NCBI GenBank assembly: GCA_017306865.1
Contig: JAFKHH010000027.1
Span: 1-64,000 of the forward strand
Length of the DNA: 64,000 bases
Direction: 5' to 3'
DNA from: Filimonas sp.
GTDB lineage: Bacteria; Bacteroidota; Bacteroidia; Chitinophagales; Chitinophagaceae
Each line of letters starts with the position of its first letter. The first letter of the stretch is position 1. The translations under genes were made by a program, and so were the position numbers. Below are positions 26,109-35,353 of this stretch, piece by piece. Under the pieces are notes generated by a model. It worked only from the letters and a program-made list of their open reading frames with translations, ran no database searches and was not told the origin of the DNA.

Positions 26109-27029
26109 ATGAAAAAAGTTTCCATTATCACGGTCAATTTTAATCAACCCCAGATGACAGAAGCTTTATTATCCTCAATTGCTGCTGTCAATACGTATCC
26201 GAACATAGAAATTATCGTGGTGGACAATGGAAGCCTGGTAAACCCCGTACCGGGATGGGAGGCGCAATATCCACATGTGAAATTCATTCGTTCAAATGAC
26301 AATCTTGGTTTTGCCGGCGGTAACAACCTGGGTATCCGCGCAGCAACGGGCGATTACTTTTTCCTCGTTAATAATGATACAGAATTTACTCCCGAACTGG
26401 TTTCACTTTTAACCGGCACTTTGGATCAGGATACCGGCATTGGCATAGTATCGCCCAAAATACATTATTTTGACCAGCCCGGCATCATCCAATATGCAGG
26501 ATTTACTCACATGAATTATTTTACCATACGCAACAATTGCATTGGCCAGCATGAGCAGGACAATGGGCAGTATGACCAAAGCAGCGGCCCTACAGGTTTT
26601 GCACATGGTGCAGCCATGATGCTGCCGCGCGAGGTAGTAAAAAAAGCAGGTGCAATGGCTGAAAATTTTTTCCTGTATTATGAAGAGATGGACTGGTGTG
26701 AAATGATCAAACGGGCAGGTTATAGTATATGGGTAAATACAAATGCACTGATCTATCATAAAGAATCTGTTTCTGTAGGTAAAAACAGCAAACTGAAAGA
26801 ATATTTTATGAACCGGAACCGTATCCTGTTTTCAAGACGTAACGCAGGTCTTTTCCAACAACTGGTGTTCTTGATTTATTTTACTGCCGTGGTAGTGCCA
26901 CGCAATATTTTATCTTATATCAGAAGCAAACAACGCGGCTTTACAAGTGTACTGCTGCGCGCTGTATGGTGGAATATGACGCATGCGGTAGACAGCGATG
27001 AATTAGGTTTTGATTTAAAATCCAAATAA
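26109..27029 (+). CDS. Family 2 glycosyltransferase (rhamnosyltransferase-like)
   Basis: 306 residues. KKVSIITVNFNQPQMTEALL, IIVVDNGS, GFAGGNNLGIRAATGDYFFLVNNDTE (DxD equivalent NND) and FFLYYEEMDWCEM are typical of WbbL/rhamnosyltransferase-like GT2 enzymes. It is soluble with a hydrophobic C-terminal stretch (LVFLIYFTAVVVP). It is followed without a gap by another GT2 gene. Donor unknown. Confidence 0.88.
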   Translation: MKKVSIITVNFNQPQMTEALLSSIAAVNTYPNIEIIVVDNGSLVNPVPGWEAQYPHVKFIRSNDNLGFAGGNNLGIRAATGDYFFLVNNDTEFTPELVSLLTGTLDQDTGIGIVSPKIHYFDQPGIIQYAGFTHMNYFTIRNNCIGQHEQDNGQYDQSSGPTGFAHGAAMMLPREVVKKAGAMAENFFLYYEEMDWCEMIKRAGYSIWVNTNALIYHKESVSVGKNSKLKEYFMNRNRILFSRRNAGLFQQLVFLIYFTAVVVPRNILSYIRSKQRGFTSVLLRAVWWNMTHAVDSDELGFDLKSK

Positions 27030-28199
27030 ATGATCATTCTATTCTGGTTAAGCCTCTTCCTTGTTTTTTATACATTCTTCGGGTATGGCATATTACTATA
27101 CATACTGGTAAAGGTACGTGGTATAGTTAAAGGCAAACGGCCTATAGCTGCCCCCGGAGATTTTACACCTACCCTTACACTTATCATTGCTGCATATAAT
27201 GAAGAAGCATCGATGGAGGAAAAAATACAGAACACGCTTGCATTGAATTATCCTGCGGATAAATTTCAGATCATCATTGTAACAGATGGCTCTTCAGATA
27301 ATACACCAGCCATTGTAGCCCGGTATCCGCAGATCCGGCTACTGCACAAACCGGAGCGTACCGGCAAGATAGCCGCAGTACACCGTGCTATGGACACCGT
27401 AAATACTGAAGTAGCTGTGTTTACAGATGCCAATACGTTTCTGAACAAGGATGCGCTATTGTATATCTGCCGCCATTACAAAGACGAAAAGATAGGTGCT
27501 GTATCCGGTGAAAAAAGAGTGCATGCAGAAGAGAGCGCCGATGCTACGGCTGGCGAAGGTTTTTACTGGAAATATGAAAGCATGTTGAAGAAATGGGATG
27601 CAGAACTGTATTCTGTTGTTGGTGCTGCCGGTGAATTGTTCAGCGTGCGCACGGCTTTGTATCAGCCAGTTGAAAAAGATACGATATTGGATGATTTTAT
27701 GATCTCCCTGCTGATTGCGGAAAAAGGTTACCGCATTGCCTATGAGCCGCTGGCTTATGCCACAGAAACAGGTTCGGAAAGTATAGGTGAGGAATTAAAA
27801 AGAAAAGTACGTATTGCAGCCGGAGGTATTCAATCCATCTTACGCCTGAAAAAACTGGCCAATCCTTTTATTAATCCTGTTCTTACATTTCAATATATCA
27901 GCCACCGCGTGCTACGCTGGACAATCACACCTTTTCTAATGATCCTGGCGTTTGTTTTAAATGGCATTATTGCATGGCAAACATCTTCCCCTTTGTACAT
28001 AGCCGTCTTTGCATTACAGGTACTGTTTTATGCAATGGCATTGCTGGGCTGGATCATGGAAAAGCGTCAGCTAAAAATCAAGATCCTTTTCATCCCCTAT
28101 TACTTTTGCATGATGAACTATGCTGTAATGGCGGGCATACGTCGCTACATGCGCGGAGGCCAAAGCGCAGCATGGGAGAAAGCGAAGAGAAAGGCTTAA
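27030..28199 (+). CDS. Membrane family 2 glycosyltransferase
   Basis: 389 residues: an N-terminal helix (1-28), a GT-A domain with TLIIAAYNEEASMEEKI, IIVTDGSSDNTP, AVFTDANTFL (DAN for DxD) and the KRKVRIAAGGIQS region in the QxxRW position, then three to four C-terminal helices. It begins directly after the stop of the previous gene. Its TAA stop is the first part of a TTTAATTG repeat word. Confidence 0.88.
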   Translation: MIILFWLSLFLVFYTFFGYGILLYILVKVRGIVKGKRPIAAPGDFTPTLTLIIAAYNEEASMEEKIQNTLALNYPADKFQIIIVTDGSSDNTPAIVARYPQIRLLHKPERTGKIAAVHRAMDTVNTEVAVFTDANTFLNKDALLYICRHYKDEKIGAVSGEKRVHAEESADATAGEGFYWKYESMLKKWDAELYSVVGAAGELFSVRTALYQPVEKDTILDDFMISLLIAEKGYRIAYEPLAYATETGSESIGEELKRKVRIAAGGIQSILRLKKLANPFINPVLTFQYISHRVLRWTITPFLMILAFVLNGIIAWQTSSPLYIAVFALQVLFYAMALLGWIMEKRQLKIKILFIPYYFCMMNYAVMAGIRRYMRGGQSAAWEKAKRKA

Positions 28200-28278
28200 T
28201 TGTTTAATTGTTGGATGGTTAAATTGTTGGGCTTCTATCATTCGCAAAGACCTATAAGGTTTCAAAAAACCTTACGCC

Positions 28279-28302
28279 CTGTTTCGTGTCCTCACGAAAC
28301 AG
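28279..28302. repeat. Hairpin 1 of a complementary pair
   Basis: CTGTTTCGTG-TCCT-CACGAAACAG: a 10-bp stem and 4-base loop. Its 16-base core is the reverse complement of the core of hairpin 2, and the loops TCCT and AGGA are complementary. Confidence 0.9.
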
Positions 28303-28308
28303 TTACAT

Positions 28309-28332
28309 TCGGTTCGTGAGGACACGAACCGA
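28309..28332. repeat. Hairpin 2 of a complementary pair
   Basis: TCGGTTCGTG-AGGA-CACGAACCGA: a 10-bp stem and 4-base loop, six bases after hairpin 1. The two can fold separately, kiss through their loops, or pair with each other. Confidence 0.9.
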
Positions 28333-28507
28333 GGCGCTTGCAGGAATTGAATATCGAACAAGGAACAAGGAATCTCCAATGAAGAATAATGCTCAATGTT
28401 CAACGCACAACAATCAATACTCATTGAAAACTTTCTTCACTAGCCGAGGCGTTGAGTAAAGACTTATAACATAACAATGAAGCAATACAACCATTCAACA
28501 ATCTCCC

Positions 28508-29338
28508 TTACACATTTCTCGTCTCTTCCATCTTCATGCCCAGCATGCGTTTAACACGTTTGAAGGTAGCTTGTTGAATACCGCCATCCAGTAGAATGCG
28601 GCGGTCTGTAGTCCATACGAGTGATTTGGAGGCCGGCACACAGTGCAGTTTGCCAAAGCCTTTGTTGCGGAGCTTTAGTGCGAGAAACCCATCCTCATTT
28701 GTACCGGGCGGGTGATCAAAACCTTCTACAGACAATCCTTGTTCCCTGCGAAAGCCAGAGTTAAAACCATATACGTTTACAGCCTCTTCGCGAAACGTCT
28801 TGTTGATCCATCGCGTAAAATCGGCGAAGTATTCATAAAAGAAATAAGTATTGCGGGTGGTTTTACCTACAGGAATAAAAGCAAACTGCCCATACGTAAG
28901 TGCAGCAGCGTTTCCGTTTGCCAGTGGGCTCACCATTTCTTCTATCCAGGTGGATGGGTAAATGGAGTCTGCATCTGCATTCAGCACATATTTTCCTGTG
29001 GCGTAGTTCAGTCCGGCGTTACGCGCATTGGTAATGCCTTGTTTTGTTTCATCTATACAAGTCGCACCACATGCAATAGCAAGCTCACGCGTATTATCTG
29101 CTGAATTATTATTGACTACAATGATCTCTACGGAACGGTTGGTATTATTAGCGCTAAGAGAGGATAAAGTTTTTACAATGCTATCCTTTTCGTTATAGGC
29201 GGGAATAACAACACTTACCTCAGGTGCTCCTTTTTTAAAAGCCTGCAACCGCGCATGTATAGCAGCAATAGCTTCTGCGGAGGCATTATCCAATTGCCAA
29301 TGATGTAGTATATCGGATGGTATTTTGATTGGCCTCAT
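28508..29338 (-). CDS. Family 2 glycosyltransferase
   Basis: 276 residues. The GT-A core starts at about residue 40: EVSVVIPAYNEKDSIVKTL, IIVVNNNSADNT, QGITNARNAGLNYATGKYVLNADADS, with DAD as the metal site. NVYGFNSGFRREQG and PPGTNEDGFLALKLRNKG form the acceptor side. No membrane helices. It is last of three - strand genes (receiver, sugar transferase, this), 18 bases after the sugar transferase. Confidence 0.87.
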   Translation of the reverse strand: MRPIKIPSDILHHWQLDNASAEAIAAIHARLQAFKKGAPEVSVVIPAYNEKDSIVKTLSSLSANNTNRSVEIIVVNNNSADNTRELAIACGATCIDETKQGITNARNAGLNYATGKYVLNADADSIYPSTWIEEMVSPLANGNAAALTYGQFAFIPVGKTTRNTYFFYEYFADFTRWINKTFREEAVNVYGFNSGFRREQGLSVEGFDHPPGTNEDGFLALKLRNKGFGKLHCVPASKSLVWTTDRRILLDGGIQQATFKRVKRMLGMKMEETRNV

Positions 29339-29356
29339 GCAAGCGCTGGTTTTAGC

Positions 29357-30565
29357 CTATACACTTTCCTTTTGGAAAAGTGCCGGAATGGTTTTTAAAA
29401 TGAGCTTTATATCATTTACAAAACTGTGATTCTTTGCATAAGTATTGTCCAGCATCAGTCGCTCTTCTTCAGACATCTCCCCTTTACCTCTTTTCTCTAC
29501 CTGCCATAAGCCGGTAATACCCGCAGGTGCCAGGAAACGCAACGCATACTTATCTGTAGTCAGCTTTTCTGCTTCGTATAGCGGCAAAGGCCTGTTGCCT
29601 ACAATGCTCATATCGCCAATCAGTACATTCCATAGCTGAGGCAGTTCATCTATGCTTGTATTGCGCAGCACTTTACCCACTTTAGTTATGCGGGGATCAT
29701 TTTTCAATTTAAAAAACGCAGAACCTTTTGTCGCTTTTTTAGATTGCTGGTATTGTTTCTCACACCAGCTAATATCATCTGCATACAAAGGGAAACGGCA
29801 CTTTGTACCCTGTGTACGGCATTCGTCGCAAAGCTGTGCTGCTACCGTATTTTGTGTAGCTTCGGCCGTAGCATCGTTGCTGCTATCATATTGGTTCAGG
29901 TGAGCCAGGTCTTTCAAACGCTTATCCGCGTTTACATACATAGACCTGAATTTATAAAAGCGGAATACTTTATATCCCGTACCTACACGTAGTGAATAAT
30001 AAAACGCCGGCCCTCTTGATTCTATCTTCAGCAGCAGAATCACAAGGAGGAATACAGGAGACAAACAGATGAGTGCAAGCCCCGCAAAGAAAATATCAAA
30101 GACCCGTTTTGCAAACGGCACTTTGTATTGTTTTGCCATCTGCGGCTGATGTGGGGAAATCGCCTTCAATGCGCTCGCATGGTCAATCAGGAAATTTGCA
30201 CGCAGTGCTACATTCTCTGCATTCAACGGTAAGAAAAAGATATCGGAAACACCTGCAGCAAGCGCACGTTTAATAATATGCTCCTGCACGGTACTTTCTA
30301 TTATGAGAAAGAATGGTATGTAAGGTTTCTTTTTGTCCAGCAATTCATGCAGGGGTATGCCATTAGGGCCAAGAATATCGCCCTGTGCTATTACAGCAGC
30401 CACATCCAGCCGCTCTTTTTCCCAATGAGAAAAAAAAGCAACACTGTTCTCGAAAGAACGGCATACGCTTCCATTAAAAGATTGTGTTTCTACTTTCCGG
30501 GTACTATTGTCGTCGAGATTAATGAGTGCAATAATGCCCTGTGAAACAGTTTTCTGTTCAGCCAT
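29357..30565 (-). CDS. Bacterial sugar transferase (polyprenyl-phosphate glycosyl-1-phosphate transferase) with receiver-like N-terminus
   Basis: 402 residues from the ATG at 30563-30565; a TTG five codons earlier abuts the preceding stop. Residues 1-130 have the alternating pattern of a receiver-like domain (IIALINLDD, VAAVIAQGD, PFFLIIEST, ALAAGVSDIFFLPLN) without the Asp triad. The catalytic PglC/WcaJ-type domain follows: KRVFDIFFAGLALI with a membrane helix, KFRSMYVNAD, a cysteine-rich insert (CDECRTQGTKC), then STSIDELPQLWNVLIGDM and VGNRP (usually VGPRP). It loads the first sugar phosphate onto undecaprenyl phosphate. The receiver gene directly upstream suggests regulation. Confidence 0.88.
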   Translation of the reverse strand: MAEQKTVSQGIIALINLDDNSTRKVETQSFNGSVCRSFENSVAFFSHWEKERLDVAAVIAQGDILGPNGIPLHELLDKKKPYIPFFLIIESTVQEHIIKRALAAGVSDIFFLPLNAENVALRANFLIDHASALKAISPHQPQMAKQYKVPFAKRVFDIFFAGLALICLSPVFLLVILLLKIESRGPAFYYSLRVGTGYKVFRFYKFRSMYVNADKRLKDLAHLNQYDSSNDATAEATQNTVAAQLCDECRTQGTKCRFPLYADDISWCEKQYQQSKKATKGSAFFKLKNDPRITKVGKVLRNTSIDELPQLWNVLIGDMSIVGNRPLPLYEAEKLTTDKYALRFLAPAGITGLWQVEKRGKGEMSEEERLMLDNTYAKNHSFVNDIKLILKTIPALFQKESV

Positions 30566-30580
30566 AGAAATTGGATGCAA

Positions 30581-30988
30581 TTAAGATTGGATCTGTTTAC
30601 CTGAACGCCTCAATATAACATTAAGCCTGGCAGAAAGTTCCGCCGGGTTGAAAGGTTTTACTACAAAATCATCCGCGCCCGCATTTAAGCATTGGATGCG
30701 TTTTTCTGTACTGTCATCACCGGAAACGACCATTACCGGAATAGAATTAAAAAAACCGGAAGCTTTCACCTGTTGTAATAATTCAAGCCCACTAAGCTTT
30801 GGCGTTTTTAGATCAGTGATAATAATATCGGGAATATTGCCGTCCTGTAAGTACTTAAGGGCATCAAGACCGTTATCAAAACTATCTACCTGGAAATCGG
30901 TCTGGAGGTACTGTTGTAACACAAATCGCATGTACTTGTCATCTTCCACAATCATAATATGATACGTCTGTTTGGCTTTTTGCTCCAT
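30581..30988 (-). CDS. Stand-alone receiver domain response regulator
   Basis: 135 residues, one receiver domain. Acidic pair Glu15-Asp16-Asp17 (IMIVEDDKYM), phospho-acceptor Asp59 (IIITDLKTP), Ser in VVSGDD and Lys in FVVKPFNP are all present. No output domain. It lies 15 bases before the sugar transferase ATG, so the two are probably cotranscribed and the receiver may act on that enzyme. The cognate kinase is unknown. Confidence 0.93.
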   Translation of the reverse strand: MEQKAKQTYHIMIVEDDKYMRFVLQQYLQTDFQVDSFDNGLDALKYLQDGNIPDIIITDLKTPKLSGLELLQQVKASGFFNSIPVMVVSGDDSTEKRIQCLNAGADDFVVKPFNPAELSARLNVILRRSGKQIQS

Positions 30989-31628
30989 AGTAATGTTGAT
31001 TATTGCAATTGCAAATTAAATCCGGGAAAAAGCGTTTGCCATTAATATCAAATAAAAACAGCGCTATTTCCTTAAAAAATGAATAATGTTTCTATGAAGT
31101 CCGCACGTTGAATAGTGCATAAGATTAATTCATAAACATATTGGATTTACAATCTAAAAATGAAGATACAATATATTGATTTGAAATTTAAAATTTGAGA
31201 TTTGAAATTTTAAAAAGGGCACATTACCTTTTAGTGCCATGGTTTATTTAAAGGCCATAGCAGTCAAATTTTGGATATTTCAGCCAAAAGAAACTGGCAA
31301 ATATTGTCCGAACAGCACTGTAGAGATAAAGCCCGTACAAAGATTGTGCTAGCATCAAAAGTCTACAAAGAAACACGACGTATTTTCCTTATAAAGTTTT
31401 ATGCGCTCTTTCTTTGACGAATGAGTTTATTATTAGTCAGCAGGAGCACCACGCTTATGTTCCTTATGCTCCTCCCGGTATGTTACCGGGACAAGTTATG
31501 TGGTGAAAAAAATCGCTTCGATCTCCTTCCCCTTTTGCATAAGTTGACACCTGTGGTACAATGCATTCTGGCTTACACAGGCATGATCTGTACCAGCTCT
31601 CTACAGATATTTTATATCTTCAATTGCC
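30989..31628. other. Gene-free region
   Basis: 640 bases. AT-rich word repeats lie at 31178-31218 (TTTGAAATTTAAAATTTGAG). A 72-codon + strand frame at 31421 has no family features, so I do not call it. The promoter of the receiver operon must be in the first part, but no full consensus is seen. Nothing else is recognisable. Confidence 0.5.
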
Positions 31629-32924
31629 TTACACCTTAAGCCCCTCGCGCTTTTCCAGCGTTGTTTTCCGTTCAAACTCGCGGAACAACAGGCGCAGGCT
31701 TTGATCATAAGTGAAATATTTATACAGCCAGTTAATGAAGATCTGTAATTTATTCTTCACCCCCAGTATCAGCATCAGGTGCAGGCTCATCCATATTACC
31801 CATGCAAAGAAGCCGCCAAAATGTACCTTCGGCCGCGGCAGGTCTACTACAGCCTTATTACGTCCCACTGTAGCCATACTACCTTTATCAAAATACTCAT
31901 ACTCATTTAAAGCAGCATTGCTGTCTTTGGCCATCCTGATCAGGTTTTTCCCCAGGTTTTCCGCCTGCTTTATAGCAACTGTTGCCAATTGCGGATGCCC
32001 GTTTGGATATTTTGGTGTTGGCATCCAGGCCAGGTCACCTATAACATATACATTAGAAAAGCCTTCTATCCTGTTTAGCCGGTCTACCTTAATACGGTTA
32101 CCCCTTACGATCAGCGCAGGATCTATGCCCGGCGGCACGTTACCCTTAATGCCTGCGGCCCATATTACGGTACGTGCCGGTATTTTCATACCCGTATCCA
32201 GCAATACATTGTAGCCGTCATAGTCCTTTACATGCATTTCCGTATGTACCTGCACTCCCATTTTCTCCAGGTATTTACGACTCTGCTCACTACTCTTCGC
32301 GCTCATAGAAGCCAGCGTACGCGGGCTACCCTCCAGCAGGTAAATATTCATCTTGGAGAAGTCCAGTTCCGGGTAATCCTTAGGCAACACATTATTACGC
32401 AACTCTACAAAGGCCCCGCTCACTTCTACACCAGTAGGGCCGCCGCCTACTACCACAATGTTCATCATACCCTGCAGCTCCTCTGGATCTTTAGCAGACA
32501 AAGCATCTTCCAGGTTCTGGATAATGTGGTGACGAAGCTGCAACGCCTCTGCTGTAGACTTCATCGGAAAAGCATTCTCCGCTAAGTTGCTATTGCCAAA
32601 GAAATTTGTATCAGCCCCCATAGCCAATACCAGTATATCATACTCAAACTCGCCTATATCCGTCAGTACCTTGTTGCCTGCCGTATCTATACTTTTTACA
32701 TCAGCTAACCGGAAACGAATGTTTTTGCTGTTTTGAAATGCTTTACGCAAAGGGAAAGAAATATTACTTGCGTCTAATCCCGCTGTAGCCACCTGGTAAA
32801 AAAGCGGCTGGAACTGGTGATAATTAAACCTGTCCAATAACAATACGTCTATTCCTTTCTTATTGCTCATTGTCCTGGCTAACTTCAAACCTCCGAATCC
32901 TCCGCCCACGATGATAACTTTCAT
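31629..32924 (-). CDS. ndh: Type II NADH:quinone oxidoreductase
   Basis: 431 residues. FAD-binding GGGFGGL at 8-14, NAD-binding VVVGGGPTGVEVSG near 155-168, and FSNVYVIGDLAWMP closing the FAD site. The C-terminus has WVIWMSLHLMLILGVKNKLQIF, a hydrophobic anchor typical of NDH-2. It oxidises NADH and reduces menaquinone at the inner membrane without pumping protons. Monocistronic by position. Confidence 0.93.
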   Translation of the reverse strand: MKVIIVGGGFGGLKLARTMSNKKGIDVLLLDRFNYHQFQPLFYQVATAGLDASNISFPLRKAFQNSKNIRFRLADVKSIDTAGNKVLTDIGEFEYDILVLAMGADTNFFGNSNLAENAFPMKSTAEALQLRHHIIQNLEDALSAKDPEELQGMMNIVVVGGGPTGVEVSGAFVELRNNVLPKDYPELDFSKMNIYLLEGSPRTLASMSAKSSEQSRKYLEKMGVQVHTEMHVKDYDGYNVLLDTGMKIPARTVIWAAGIKGNVPPGIDPALIVRGNRIKVDRLNRIEGFSNVYVIGDLAWMPTPKYPNGHPQLATVAIKQAENLGKNLIRMAKDSNAALNEYEYFDKGSMATVGRNKAVVDLPRPKVHFGGFFAWVIWMSLHLMLILGVKNKLQIFINWLYKYFTYDQSLRLLFREFERKTTLEKREGLKV

Positions 32925-32943
32925 AGTGCTTAATTATAGAATA

Positions 32944-32951
32944 CAAAATTA
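32944..32951 (-). promoter_or_regulatory. Candidate -7 box (TAATTTTG) for ndh
   Basis: TAATTTTG on the - strand, 20 bases before the ndh start, matches TAnnTTTG. The -33 element is not a clear TTTG. Confidence 0.4.
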
Positions 32952-33148
32952 GATGAAATTTTCAGAAACTATTGAAAATTTGAGTAATTATTGATGTATG
33001 TTATGTCTATTTTGTTAAATGTTTGAATAGCGAAATCGTTGCAGCATTTCCCACAAAAAATAACGCATACCAGGTAACAATTCGAACAATTTAACCATTC
33101 AGCCATTCAGCTCTGGTTTTGTATATTTAACACCTAAAAACAAACAAC

Positions 33149-33463
33149 ATGAGACAGTACGATACACTTGTAGATGCACTGAATGATCTGAAGCAAAAAG
33201 GATACACCACTGATTTCAACCTTGTTTTTGATCAACTGAAATGCAGTGCTACAGGAGAATGCCTCTCCCCTGCGCAGTTTGAAATAACAGACTATATACG
33301 TTTTGAAGGGATGACCAACCCGGATGATGCATCCATTCTTTATCTCATTGAAGCAAAAGACCACAGCATGAAAGGCACCCTCATCAGCGCCTACGGCATT
33401 TACAGCGAACCTGTAAGTGATGAGATGGTGAAGAAGTTGGCAATTACAAAAAAAACCAATTAA
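33149..33463 (+). CDS. Small conserved protein of unknown function
   Basis: 104 residues: YDTLVDALNDLKQKGY, a CSATGECLSPAQFEITDYIRFEG stretch and DDASILYLIEAKDHSMKGTLISAYGIY. Similar Bacteroidota proteins are sometimes labelled phosphoribosylpyrophosphate synthetase, but this protein is far too short and has no PRPP loop, so I would not use that name. The TAA stop is the first part of a TAAGTACGAAG repeat. Confidence 0.82.
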   Translation: MRQYDTLVDALNDLKQKGYTTDFNLVFDQLKCSATGECLSPAQFEITDYIRFEGMTNPDDASILYLIEAKDHSMKGTLISAYGIYSEPVSDEMVKKLAITKKTN

Positions 33464-33568
33464 GTACGAAGTAAAAGGTACTAAGTACAAGGTACTAAGT
33501 ACAAAATAAACGCGCTATCACTCTTTGCACTTCGTACTTAGTACTTCGTATTTTGTACTTTGTACTTT
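33461..33568. repeat. Word palindrome (AAGTACGAAGTAC dialect)
   Basis: Left arm 33461-33508 and right arm 33528-33568 are built of AAGTAC words and their complements. It starts at the stop codon of the preceding gene and ends about 28 bases before the next start. Confidence 0.85.
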
Positions 33569-33595
33569 CTCATCTCACATTATTAAACCAACTAT

Positions 33596-34612
33596 ATGCA
33601 TTCCCGTCGTCGTTTTTTACAGCTAGGTTCTCTTGGGCTTGGCACTTTACCATTTTTATCATTTAAAGGCAATACATCTGCTGTACGTAAGCCAATCGTC
33701 ATCTCTACCTGGGATGCGGGCATAGCAGCCAACAAAGCTGCATGGGAAGTATTGCGCAAAGGTGGCCGTGCACTGGATGCAGTGGAAGCTGGTGTAATGG
33801 TTACTGAATCATCCCAGAACTGTTGCGTGGGCCTGGGCGCTAACCCGGACAGGGAAGGCATTGTAACGCTGGATGCCTGCATTATGGATGAATTTGCTAA
33901 TTGTGGCAGTGTAGCTGCATTGGAAAGGATCAAGCACCCGATCAGCGTAGCAAGACGTGTAATGGAAAAGACACCGCATGTAATGCTTGTAGGCCAGGGC
34001 GCACAACAGTTTGCCCTGGCAGAAGGATTCCCATTGGAAGAAAGCAAACTGAGCGATGATGCGCAGAAGAACTATACAGAATGGCTGAAGAAAAGCGAAT
34101 ACAAACCTGTTATCAATATTGAGAACCGCAAAGAGCATGGACCATTTGCTCCTTCCCGCTTTGACAATGGAGAATGGAACCATGATACCATCGGCATGGT
34201 AGCACTGGATGCGAATGGTAACCTGAGTGGTAGCTGTACTACCAGCGGTATGGCGTTTAAAATGCGGGGCCGCCTGGGTGACTCTCCTATCATTGGCGCA
34301 GGACTATTTGTAGACAATGAGGTAGGCGCTGCAACTGCCACCGGGCAAGGCGAAGATGTAATACGCATAGCAGGCTCACATACGGTAGTGGAGCTGATGC
34401 GACAAGGTTTATCGCCTGAGCAGGCTTGTAAGAAAGCGGTAGAACGCATTATCAGGATCAAAGGTGCAAAGGCAAAAGATATACAGGTAGGTTTTATAGC
34501 CATTAACAAGCGCGGCGAATACGGCGGCTATTGCATACAAAAAGGTTTTAACTACGCTGTGTGCTATGCCGATGATAAAAATTTGCTTGTTGACGGTAAA
34601 TACATATTGTAG
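33596..34612 (+). CDS. Glycosylasparaginase / isoaspartyl peptidase family Ntn-hydrolase
   Basis: 338 residues. The Tat-like start SRRRFLQLGSLGLGTLPF points to export. The Ntn-hydrolase core includes TWDAGIAANKAAWEVLRKGG and DAVEAGVMVTE, and the autocleavage site is HDTIGMVALD, giving Thr198 as nucleophile. GRLGDSPIIGAGLFVDN and AATATGQGEDVIR line the substrate site. It hydrolyses the GlcNAc-Asn bond or related beta-aspartyl amides; the arrangement fits N4-(beta-N-acetylglucosaminyl)-L-asparaginase. It is followed after 15 bases by cutC. Confidence 0.92.
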   Translation: MHSRRRFLQLGSLGLGTLPFLSFKGNTSAVRKPIVISTWDAGIAANKAAWEVLRKGGRALDAVEAGVMVTESSQNCCVGLGANPDREGIVTLDACIMDEFANCGSVAALERIKHPISVARRVMEKTPHVMLVGQGAQQFALAEGFPLEESKLSDDAQKNYTEWLKKSEYKPVINIENRKEHGPFAPSRFDNGEWNHDTIGMVALDANGNLSGSCTTSGMAFKMRGRLGDSPIIGAGLFVDNEVGAATATGQGEDVIRIAGSHTVVELMRQGLSPEQACKKAVERIIRIKGAKAKDIQVGFIAINKRGEYGGYCIQKGFNYAVCYADDKNLLVDGKYIL

Positions 34613-34627
34613 TTTGCACGCTCTTAT

Positions 34628-35353
34628 ATGAAATACACTCTTGAAATAGCGGTATTCAATATTACCGCAGCTATAAATGCAGCCAATGCCGGGGCAGACC
34701 GTATAGAACTATGTGAGAATGGATACGAGGGCGGCACTACGCCTTCATACGGAACGCTAAAACAGGTAATAGAAAAGATCAGCATCCCGGTTTTCCCGAT
34801 CATACGTCCGCGTGGAGGAGACTTCCTCTATTCTGCAGATGAATTTAGCTGCATGTTGGCAGATGTACAGCTTTGCAAAGAGCTGGGCTATACAGGTGTA
34901 GTATTAGGCCTGCTAAATGCCGATGGTACAATAGATAAAAAACGCACTTCCCAATTAACAGCGCTGGCTTACCCGATGGAAGTTACTTTTCACCGGGCAT
35001 TTGACAGATGTGTGCGTCCATTGGAAGCATTAACGGATGTAATAGACGCAGGCTGCCAACGCATACTTACAAGCGGGCAATTCCCGGAAGCACCCGGTGG
35101 TATTGCATTGATCAAACAACTGGTTACAGCAGCGCAGGATGACATTATCATTATGCCGGGGAGCGGTGTACGTAGCAATAATATTGTTTCCTTACTGCAG
35201 GAAACCGGCGCAGTAGAAATACATTCTTCCGCCCGTACCAATATTCCGTCATCTATGGAATTTATCTGCGAAACCATGCAGGAAGATCTTTCCTTTACAG
35301 GCGTAAGTAAAGAAGAAGTAAGGAAGATGAAAGACATTATGAATGGTTTATAA
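34628..35353 (+). CDS. cutC: CutC family protein
   Basis: 241 residues, a TIM-barrel protein. ANAGADRIELCENGYEGGTTPS, IRPRGGDFLYS, GVVLGLLNADGTID, FHRAFDRC and RILTSGQFPEAPGG are diagnostic. CutC was first linked to copper homeostasis; its true activity is unsettled. It is probably cotranscribed with the asparaginase. The TAA stop lies inside a TATAAAGTATA repeat. Confidence 0.93.
   Translation: MKYTLEIAVFNITAAINAANAGADRIELCENGYEGGTTPSYGTLKQVIEKISIPVFPIIRPRGGDFLYSADEFSCMLADVQLCKELGYTGVVLGLLNADGTIDKKRTSQLTALAYPMEVTFHRAFDRCVRPLEALTDVIDAGCQRILTSGQFPEAPGGIALIKQLVTAAQDDIIIMPGSGVRSNNIVSLLQETGAVEIHSSARTNIPSSMEFICETMQEDLSFTGVSKEEVRKMKDIMNGL

Larger units (their letters stand above)
28196..28503. repeat. 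Word palindrome spanning the gap between convergent glycosyltransferases
   Basis: The left arm 28196-28231 (TTAATTGTTTAATTGTTGG words) contains the stop of the + strand gene; the right arm 28471-28503 (CAATACAACCATTCAACAAT) ends five bases before the stop of the - strand gene. The spacer holds the double hairpin at 28279-28332 and further repeat-like text. Confidence 0.75.

Noticed and set aside
31421-31639. A 72-codon + strand frame in a gene-free region
   Set aside because: No recognisable start signal, no neighbour coupling, overlaps the ndh end, and no domain pattern.
33149-33463. Phosphoribosylpyrophosphate synthetase
   Set aside because: The protein has 104 residues, whereas the enzyme has over 300, and it lacks the PRPP-binding loop.
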